Of a stretch of DNA of 64,000 bases, positions 55,914-64,000 are shown in pieces; positions within the stretch are counted from its first letter, which is position 1, and every line of letters begins with the position of its first letter. Origin of the DNA: Cryptomeria japonica (Eukaryota; Streptophyta; Pinopsida; Cupressales; Cupressaceae); assembly GCF_030272615.1 (NCBI RefSeq), contig NC_081412.1, positions 481,102,872 through 481,166,871 on the forward strand. Direction: 5' to 3'. A program made the translations under genes and the position numbers. The notes beneath the pieces are model-generated. The model saw nothing but the letters and a program-made list of their open reading frames with translations, ran no database searches and was not told the DNA's origin.

Positions 55914-58412
55914 TCAAGGAGGGGGCTGAGGAAGCGTCCCTGAAGTCGAAGGGTGAGATGCTGGTGGCTGGGCCGCCAAGCGGGCGCGGAGCTCATAGAC
56001 CTGTTGGGTGCGCGCTGCCACATCCCGCTCTGCTACCAACACCTTCTCTAAGGCAGTCTTCACCATAAGTGCAGCCTCCAGTAGCTCCCTCTCCTTGGTA
56101 TCGGCGGACTCTGTCATGCGAACCAACTGGGCCTGAACACCATCTAACTCCTGCTGGACGAGACGCCGCGCACCCTGTTCCTCTGAAAGACGGGCGTCCA
56201 CCGCAACCTTCTCTGCACGGGCTGTCTCAAGCTGTGTGACCAACTCTGATCTCTCGGCTGCCCACGAGGCTTGTTGCCTGGCCATGTCCTGCTCTAACTC
56301 CACTCGACCAGCCTCGCGAACCGCGGACTCATGCTATGTCTGGCGTAAGGTATAGTAGGCCTCCCTATAAACCTGCTCAATCTCCCGGACGAGAGTCGTC
56401 ACCCTACTCTCCACGACGGGCTGAGGCACACGCCAAGCCTCCAACATCGCCTCCGTCTGGGTAACTGGCCACCCTCGTGCCTCAAAACATGAGGTAAAAG
56501 CTGCGGGACAGCCCTCTCGCATAAACTGGAGGACCTGCTCTAATTCCTCCACAACCTGCTGTAGAGACCGTGTCTGGGCCGCGGCCACCACTCGCCGACC
56601 CCTCGTCACCATATCTGCCAGATAAACCTCAATGTCCTCTCCCTCTAGCCCCGATGTAGGTACAGGAAGCCCACGTGGTAACTCAAAAGTCTCCTCAACC
56701 ACACCAACTGCATCCTGCTGGCCCAATGGTGTCTCTCCCGCCCCCTCAAGTGTAGCAGTCGCCTGCTCTGGGCCGGTAGGAACACCCTCTCCAAGGACCT
56801 GTCCCTCTGCTGGTGCCTGCGTCTCCACCGAGGAATCCTCCAGATCCACCACCTCAGTGGGAGGCTCTCGCCGAGGTGAGAGTACAGCTGCTCCTACGGG
56901 TGGCGTCACTGTCATCTGGAATCTCCGGGTCAACCAACTCCCCATAGCCGCCACGGATGGAACTGCACTCAACACCTCTGACCCTCTCTCCCCCTCGGAA
57001 ACATGTCCTGCGGGCTCCTCCAACAAGGAGGCCGCAACCGTCACCACTGCATCGGATCCTACGACATCCAGTCGCACCTGAGGCTCCGTCTCAACTATCT
57101 CCTCTGCCACGCCTCCCTGCGGTGGACCACACAACTCTGCCGTGCTGTCGGTACATGTCTCGGCTGGTATGGTGGAAGGTGCTGCGGCCGGCTGCACGGG
57201 CCTGAGTGTAACGGGCGTGCGGCTCTGTCCAAATGCCGGAATCGAAGTACTGCCCGCGGACGACCCCACAAGTGTGCCAAGTGGAAGTGTGGGTGGTGCA
57301 AACAACACTCGCTCTCCGGCGGGCTCCATCCTCCCCTCGTCTGTGGCCCGACTACTACTGTTGTCCTCATCCTCGGAATCCTCGGAATCCTCTGCACTGC
57401 TAGAAGTTTCTCGCCCACTATCTGGTTCTGCTGCGGTGGTCTCTAATACCCGTTTCCGCTTCGCGGAAGAGTGTCCAATATCCAGATGTCGCCAATGCAT
57501 GATAGGAGGCTCACCCTCCGCCAAGGGTCCCTGTGGCCGTACCTCCAACTCAGCCTCTGGCACTGCTTCCCGCGTAGCCTCCAAGAACAGTCCAATGGCA
57601 TAGTGGGGCATGTAAAAGGTGCGCTGCTCCATCATCAAGAAGGCGCACATCCGCTCGGATAACAAGGTAGCCCAATCATAGACGACTCCGTTCATCAACC
57701 CGTTCATCAATACTATCTGTGGTAGAGCGATGTCTGATGCCCTACCCGACCCTGTCAACCTGCTTTTGATGACGTCCATAATGCATCGCCAGTGACCCTC
57801 TGTGACAAAGGACCTGCGCATCCCACGACCCTTCGTGGCGTCTACGATGCTCGCCAACTCTGCGGGGGTCAAGTCTCGGGACACTCGCTTAATCCAATGT
57901 TCTTTTTCTTCCCGTGTCATCTTCTTCGGTTTCAAGTCCACTTTCTTGCCATGTATGCCTGGGATGCCAAATACTCTGGTGAAATCTGCAGGTTTGAAGG
58001 ATATGGTGATATCCTTCCCCAAATACTCAAATGTGCTCGTCCGTGAGCGGCTATCAAAGGTGTCAACCATATACCGCAATGCTCCCTCATACTCGCGAAT
58101 GGCGAACACAGGCATCCGTATAGCCCATTCTACCCCTGCTCGGCGAAGACTTGTTTTCACCAAATTATCATCCGGCGTGTCTTGCCACCATTTCCGACAT
58201 TCCACCCCATTCAATCCCTCAAAAGTGATATTCTGTGAAGTGGAGGTGTTCTTCCCTCGTGCGGTGGACTGCTGTGGTGTCTTTTTCTTCTGCCTGGCTT
58301 CCATTGTGCCACCTGCTATTCGAACACCTGAAGGGAGAATACGTGCATCTGGCTTCCTATGGCTGCTATCTTGCAATTGTTTTTTCCAGTTTCTTTTTCC
58401 CGCAGACTCCAT
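55914..58412 (-). CDS. Extra ORF of gypsy J downstream of pol (one nonsense codon), unknown function
   Basis: 692 codons, a TAG at 56334-56336, then 140 more codons in the same frame to a stop at 55914. The N-terminal 60 residues are basic. Residues about 60-300 form a globular part (V-E-C-R-K-W-W, I-S-F-K-P-A-D-F-T-R-V-F-G-I, V-Y-D-W-A-T-L-L) that resembles the domain annotated as putative plant transposon protein in other plant elements; this match is from memory of family style. K-R-K-R at 318-321 may be a nuclear signal. An acidic Ser/Glu/Asp stretch (340-350), a long Pro/Ser/Glu-rich linker and a helical C-terminal third with likely coiled coil (E-L-R-A-R-L-A) follow. The ORF is on the same strand as pol. 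H carries an inverted duplication of the C-terminal part. Confidence 0.8.
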
Positions 58413-59123
58413 TAGCTTCCTGTAACTGATTCTTGATTTTAGCTGTAGTAAAAAAAAAACGGCTAACTGCCTCCAGGCACCGAAGAGCGAAGACTGTGCA
58501 GTGCATTTTTTTTTTTCACGCTGTTCGCCTAGAATCCCCCTTCTTCCTTCTACCGCACGGTAGCTTCTTTCTCTCCGTTTTATCTCCCTTCGGTAGGCGT
58601 GGCTGTGCGGTGAAGGCGCGGCTGTGCGGTGTAGGCGCGGCTGCGCGGTGACTTTGTCTCGTGCGGAGCCTATGCTTCGTGCGGTGTTTTTGTCTCGTGC
58701 GGAGCCTGTGCTTCGTGCGGTGTTTTATCCTAACCCTCGGTGGCTTCGTGCGGTGTTTTATCCTTTGCTTCGCGCGGTGTTTTAGCTTCTTTCCCCTTCT
58801 CTCCGTTTTGTCTTCGGCAGCTTTATGCGCGTGTTGTGTTCTTTTTTTTTTCTTTGTGCGGCTTTTATAACCCCGGCTGCCACCGCACGGTGGCTTCCAC
58901 CACACGGTGGCTTCCACCGTCGGTGGTGCCACCGCACGGTGGCTTCCACCGTCGGTGGTGCCCACCGCGGGTGGTGCCCACCGCGGGTGGTGTCCACCGC
59001 GGGTGGTGCCACCGCACGGTGGTGTCCACCGCACGGTGGTGCCCACCGTGGGTGGTGCCACCGCACGGTGGTGCCTTTTTCCCCCTTTTTCCAATTTTTT
59101 TCAATTTTTTTTTTTTTCCATTT
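58413..59123 (-). other. GC-rich spacer between pol and extra ORF of gypsy J
   Basis: Contains T-rich runs, a CGTGCGGTGTTTT-type repeat (about 58660-58790) and the CCACCG...GGTGG array. Open frames on both strands here are low-complexity (P-P-C-G-G type) and not credible genes. Confidence 0.65.
58881..59075. repeat. Minisatellite of 12 small palindromes (CCACCG-N-GGTGG)
   Basis: Twelve units about 16 bp apart. Cores are GCAC, ACAC, GTC, GCG or GTG between CCACC and GGTGG, so each is a self-complementary hairpin. Confidence 0.88.
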
Positions 59124-62100
59124 TCATTTATTGCCTGACTGCGACTGTGCGCCTCCTGTCGGGCTGCTCCTGCGCGCTTCCACCCTCTGGTGATACACTT
59201 TCAGTTTCGACCCATTGACGCCCTCTGGAATTTCCTGTCTGTCGAGGGTCGAGAGCTTAACGGATCCATTGGCTGCAACCTCTTGGATCCTGTAAGGGCC
59301 TAGCCACTTCACTTTAAACTTGTCGGGCTTAATCTCGTTCCTTCCGTTATACTTTAGGACTAATTGGCCCGGCGTGAACCTCGCCCGCCGAATGTGTTGG
59401 TCATGCCAGTATTTCCTGCGTTGTTGGGCCACGTCTGTCACCCATTGTGCCATCGTTCGTCTTTCATCCAACTTATTTAAGGCGTATAGTCTCTCTCGAA
59501 GGCTTTCCATGTCGCCTAGTTTGTTGTCAATGGCGATTCTGAGACTTGGCACCATGAATTCGATCGGCACTACAGCTTCCTGGCCGTACATCAATTGGAA
59601 AGGTGTCTGCCCGGTGGTTACTTTGTAAGTTGTGCGGTACGCCCAAAGTACCGAAGGCAGACGCTCTTCCCAGTCTTCCTTTTCCACCCCACAGGACTTA
59701 TAAATTACCGACACGATGATTTTGTTGGTTGCCTCGGCCTAACCGTTTGCCCTGGGATAGTACGGACTCGATAGAGAATGAAAAATTTTGAACTCGGTTG
59801 TCAGTAGTCGAACAATATGATTTACAAAGTGCCCCCCTCTATCACTTGTCAGTTGAATCGGTATTCCGTACCGGGTGATAATCTGTTCATAAATGAATTT
59901 CGCCGTGCTGACGGCGGAGTTGTCTGCCAACGCCCTGGCTTCGACCCATTTGGTCAAATATTCTGTCGCCACGACAATGTATCTACATCGTCGAGCGCGA
60001 CTCGGTTTTAATGGACCAACGAAGTCTAACCCCCATCTTTCGAACAATTCTTGAGCATGCGCCGGGTTAAGTGGCATGAAATCTCTTTTTAATGGTCGCC
60101 CAGCACGCTGACATGTATCACAACTTGTCACCCATTCTCTGGCGTCATTATGCAGTGTCGGCCACCACAAGCCAGCTAGTAGGACCTTCCTTGCTGTCGT
60201 ATCCGGTCCCATGTGCCCTCCAGCAGCCCCTTCATGGGCTTCTCTCAATACTCCTGGGATTTCCTCTTCCAAGACACATCGTCGTAGGATCTGATCAGGT
60301 CCCATTTTGTAGAGAAGACCATTTATAAGTTGGAATGTTCGGCTTCTTAATACAAGTTTTCGTCTTTCACCTGGTGGCATTTCCTTCGGAAATTTTGATG
60401 TTGACAGATATTCACCCACACTGGTGTACCAATGAGGAAGGATGGCAATGCGGAAAAGATGGGTGTCCGGAAAATCGTCGCTAATGCCTTCGGCCGGCTC
60501 TCCCGACTTGATCCGTGATAGCTGGTCGGCTATGACGTGGCTCCTGCCAGGTCTGACAATGATGTTGAACGTAAATTCTTGTAACAGCAACAGCCATCGA
60601 CTAATCCGCCCCTGGATGATTGGCTTGTTCACCAAATACATCAACGCCTGGTGATCCACATAAAATGTGAATGGTGTCGCCAATAAATAATGTCGGAATT
60701 TTTGGACGGAGTATACCATGCCGAGGGCTTCTCTCTCCGTCGTGCTGTAGTTCCTCTCCGCGTTTGACAAGAGTCGACTTGCAAAATATACTGGGTGGTC
60801 CAGCCCGTGGCTGCCGACCTGTGCCAGGGTGGCCCCTATGGCGAAGTTGGATGCGTCGACATGTACATGGAACTCTTTGTCCCAGTCTGGGTATGTCAAG
60901 ATTGGCGCACCCACCAATCGTGATTTTAACTCTTGAAAAGCCTCTTCCTGGGCCGTCCCCCAGACGTACGGCTCCCCCCTTCGTGTCAGCTTATCAAGTG
61001 GGTATGATACTTGGGCAAAGTTCTTAATAAACCGCCTATAATACCCGATGTGTCCAAGAAATGACTTGACACCGGTGACATCGTCGGGCGCCTCCATCTC
61101 TACAATGACTCGTATTTTGTCAGGGTCCGTCTTCAGTCCAGCCTTACAGACGATGTGCCCTAGTAACTTGCCCTGAGGCACCATGAATCTGCATTTCTTA
61201 GGGTTTAGGGCGAGGCGGGCTCGTCGGCATCTCTCCATGCATTCGCCAAGTGCGGCCAGATGTGCCTCCTCCGTGCTGTAAATGGACCAATCATTCAAGA
61301 ATGCTTTGAAGTTTCCTACGGACATTTTATCGAAGATATGGAGGATTATCCGTTGAAAGGTAGCTGGCGCATTGCACAACCCGAATGGCATCCGGTTGTA
61401 TGCATAGACGCCATCTTCTACGACAAAGGTGGTCTTCAATTTGTCCTCCTCTGCAATGGAAATTTGATTGTATCCGGAGAATCCATCCATAAACGAATAA
61501 ATTTCATGACCCGCGACTTCCTCGAGAATGGTGTCTGTGAATGGTATGGGAAACGGATCTTTAATTGTGACAGCATTCAAACACCTGAAGTCTACACAGA
61601 TTCTTATCTGATCGGCCTCCTTTTTCAAAGATATCACAATGGGTGATACCCATTCACTCGTCTGGACCTTGAAGATAATCCCTGCTTCCAGCATGTGGTC
61701 AATTTCATTATTTACCCTGGCCGCATAATTTTTGTTCATTCTGTATGGCCTCTTCCGTACGGGCACAGCTCCGGGAACCAAAGGGATCCGATGTACACAG
61801 AGTTCTTGTGGTACCCCCTTGAGGTCCTTATATGTCCAAGAGAACACGTCTTTGTATTCTGTAAAAATTTTGAACGCCGCCGTCTTTAAGACGGGATTCC
61901 AGTCGTCGCCGACCAGAATATTTTTCTGTTCTGAAGTTTCTCCAAGGTTTGTAACTTGAAGTGCGGATTCTTCATACCTTATGGGCTTACTTTTGTCAAA
62001 CTTGTGCGCTGGTGCGTCATCCACAGGGACATCCCCTTCCTTGTATTGTCCGTACTCTGGCGGAAACTCGTTCATGTCAGGTCCTTCAATCCCCAACATA

Positions 62101-63791
62101 TTGCACCCATACAATAATTCATAGTCTTCCATTTGCCAATGGAAGAGCCCTCTCAAAGAATCCGTCTCATCCTCAGAACAGGCTTGAATTCCTAAGATGC
62201 CTTCATCATTTGGTTCCCTGCCCTCCTTCCCTTCGTCGGTATTGTCTCTGTCGGACTCTGACTCCGACGCCAACTCTTCACTGACCTGTTGAGTTTTGAG
62301 GTCAATGGTATACCTTCGGCCAGCCTTTTCCATGGACAAGGTGTTTTTCTTCCAATTGTGATTTGCTTTGGCCGCCACCAACCAGCCTCTACCGAGGATG
62401 GCGTCGTACCCCTTCTTCTTCAATGGGATGACCACAAAATTCAGGACGAATGGCTGGGTTCCGATCGTCACCTGTTGCGCCATGAGTGTGCCCAGCGGCT
62501 TGATGCCGTGTTGGTCTGCTCCCAATAAAGTAAAGGTGGACGGCCAGAGAGTAGGTTTACCCAATTTTTTCCATGTTTCCTCTGGCAAGACATTTACTCC
62601 CGACCCGCCGTCGACAATTGTGTCGGTCAGGATGGTGCCCAATATACCCATTTCCACCACTGCTAGGTGTCTACCACTGTTGATCGTCAGGGTTAATGGG
62701 TCTGCTGCTGTCTCGCCAAGGTTGTCCTTGCCATGTATTGGTTGGCCTACTGGGGTTACTATTGCGGATTGCAACAACGTCGCTCGCAAGTGCGGCATAC
62801 TTTCCAGGAGGTCCTTCATTTTGACAGGTATCTTGACCTGTAACAGTTGGTTTATAATGTTTGTTTCTCCTTCAGAGCGAGAAGTACCCGCCAGCTTTTG
62901 TGCACCCTTGCTCCTCAACATCTCCTTCTCCAATTCTGCTCGTGCCTCCAGTGCCTTTTGTTTTTCCGTACGGGGGTCTGGATAAGTGGCTGCTTTCGTC
63001 TTGGACCTTGTTATGGCGAGTGCATCCTCCGTTTCTACATTCAATAGGTTCACGCCAGATTTGGGACAATTGCCATCATCATGGTCCCCGGGACCGCACC
63101 ACTTGCAAAGTTTTTGTGGTGCTTCCTCCACCATACAGTCTCTAGCGAAATGCCCCCAGTGATTGCAAGCTCGGCATTGTATCATCGGCCGCCCTTTAGC
63201 GTCGTATTGGATTCGGCTTCTATTATTCGTATTGTTATTATTGCCTCTTCCTCGCCTGTTGTTTCGGTAGCCGCCAGACGAGGCGTTGTTGCTCGCAGGC
63301 TGGGACGTGCCAGCTGACGCAGATGGTTCTACAAAGAGGACCTGTTGGCTACGAGTCCTCATATTGTACGGACACTCCTTGGTAAGGTGTCCGGCAATCT
63401 GACAAATATCACAAAATGCTTTTTTCGGACAAGACCCCTTGGTGTGTCCGTCGGTACAGCAGTCCGTGCACCATAACTCCCCTTCGTCGCCCTTGCTTGT
63501 GCTTCCTTTTGTTGCCTTTATCTCTCTCATCATTCGCTCCATATCTTTTTGGAGAGCCCGTACCTTCCGATTAGAGTCGTCATCACTACTATCACTTTTG
63601 TCCGAAGAGGAATCATCGTCCGTCGAGGATTTATTTTTCTTCTTCTTGGACGTCTTCTGTTCACTTTCTAAATCCATTGCCCTGTTATAGGCGTCCGAAT
63701 ATGAAGAAGGGGGTACTATCTTCATTTTTCGTCTAAGGGATTTCTTTAGGCCTTCCACGAACCACCGTTTTTTCAATCCGTCTGCCGGCTA
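59124..63791 (-). pseudogene. Gypsy J gag C-terminal part and pol polyprotein
   Basis: One frame from the TAG at 63789-63791 to the stop at 59124, broken only by a stop at 59739-59741. Four CCHC knuckles lie at ORF residues about 103-116, 122-135, 201-214 and 224-237 (ORF start 63776). Protease V-D-G-G-S-G is near 388-393. RT has S-F-M-D-G-F-S-G-Y-N-Q-I (motif A kept), M-P-F-G-L-C-N-A-P-A-T-F, and F-L-N-D at 826-829 in place of F-x-D-D. RNase H is at 970-1088 (V-D-A-S, T-E-R-E-A-L, Y-V-D-H-Q-A-L, A-D-Q-L-S-R). Integrase H1181, H1188, C1219 and C1222 are followed by D1251 and D1312; the stop falls at A-N-G-*-A-E-A-T-N-K just before the catalytic Glu. The rest of integrase is at 59714-59124 (V-L-W-A-Y-R-T-T). 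Confidence 0.93.
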
Positions 63792-64000
63792 GTTCTCCAT
63801 CTTTCCTAGCAGCTCTTTGAGCCGCCGGCTGTAGGTTCGGACAGTCTCGTCCTTCCTCTGTTTCGTGCCGTAGATTTCGGCTACGATCTCATTATCGTCT
63901 CTTAGGAGACGAAACTCTGCTTGAAATTCCTTCTTTAGGTCTGCCCATGTGCCAATTTTGGCCTTGTCCGTATCCGAAAACCAGTCGATGGCTACGCCCC
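63792..64000 (-). pseudogene. Gypsy J gag, capsid part (cut by window edge)
   Basis: Minus strand: G-V-A-I-D-W-F, D-L-K-K-E-F-Q-A-E-F, D-D-N-E-I-V-A-E-I-Y, L-K-E-L-L-G-K-M-E-N, then TAG. Same frame as the downstream ORF. Closely parallels gag of element H. Confidence 0.88.

Larger units (their letters stand above)
55528..64000 (-). mobile_element. Ty3/gypsy retrotransposon J with extra ORF after pol, partial
   Basis: 3' LTR (55528-55828), purine tract and hairpin, extra ORF (58412-55914), GC-rich repeats, then pol and gag on the minus strand up to the window edge inside gag. Order from 5': gag, four zinc knuckles, protease, RT, RNase H, integrase, extra ORF. The 5' LTR is outside the window. 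It is inserted into the 5' LTR of copia I. Confidence 0.9.

Noticed and set aside
56632-58425. Long plus-strand open frames opposite the extra ORF of J
   Set aside because: Shadows of the minus-strand ORF with codon composition of a reverse frame; no motif.
58516-59218. Several overlapping open frames over the CCACCG repeat array
   Set aside because: All six frames are affected by the repeat; peptides are P-P-C-G-G or H-R-A-V-A-P repeats.

Overview
The window is a block of transposable-element (TE) sequence from a plant nuclear genome. Evidence for this: plant-type Ty3/gypsy and Ty1/copia LTR retrotransposons, plant L1-type LINEs with an RNase H domain, a TRIM element, and one exon that looks like chloroplast Iojap (RsfS family). 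The AT-rich composition and depth of nesting suggest a large, slowly purged genome such as a gymnosperm; this is inference, and I cannot name the species. No rRNA, tRNA gene, CRISPR array, operon or bacterial gene is supported. I found only one stretch that looks like a host gene.

Left half, 1-26395: nested insertions. A decayed LINE (A, minus strand) has its ORF2 split. Its endonuclease is cut by an LTR-like element B (5422-24140, TG...CA ends, near-perfect 5-bp target-site duplication). B is cut at a TA microsatellite by a second LINE (C, 7033-22435, minus strand) with ORF1, ORF2 and an unusually long repeat-bearing 3' UTR. The RNase H domain of C is cut by a Ty1/copia element D (10153-16217, two 317-bp LTRs, TAATA duplication). 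A Ty3/gypsy element F (1-4108, minus strand) abuts the reverse transcriptase part of LINE A and leaves the window on the left.

Middle, 26395-36879: a Tat-like Ty3/gypsy element E (minus strand) with two RNase H domains. LINE A interrupts its integrase, and an ORF1-only LINE (G, about 31580-33388) interrupts its gag. Its untranslated leader carries two blocks of a short degenerate repeat.

36880-42310: low-copy-looking sequence. It holds the terminal exon of an Iojap-like gene (38395-38522, minus strand), a complete 364-bp TRIM (40479-40842) and a gypsy RT fragment.

Right part, 42311-64000: a copia element K (plus strand, pol deleted) has its 5' LTR cut by a 4.2-kb non-autonomous gypsy-type element H. 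K's 3' side is cut by copia element I (minus strand). The 5' LTR of I is cut by gypsy element J (minus strand, runs off the right edge). J carries gag-pol with four zinc knuckles and a long extra ORF downstream of pol. H carries a gag remnant plus a large inverted duplication of the C-terminal part of the same kind of extra ORF, so an H transcript could fold into a long hairpin. The J/H pair, with shared motifs near the polypurine tract, is the most interesting system here.

Almost all coding regions are broken, often by nonsense codons in otherwise readable frames, and several catalytic residues are lost. Coordinates of decayed domains are approximate. Identities and repeat counts were made by eye.
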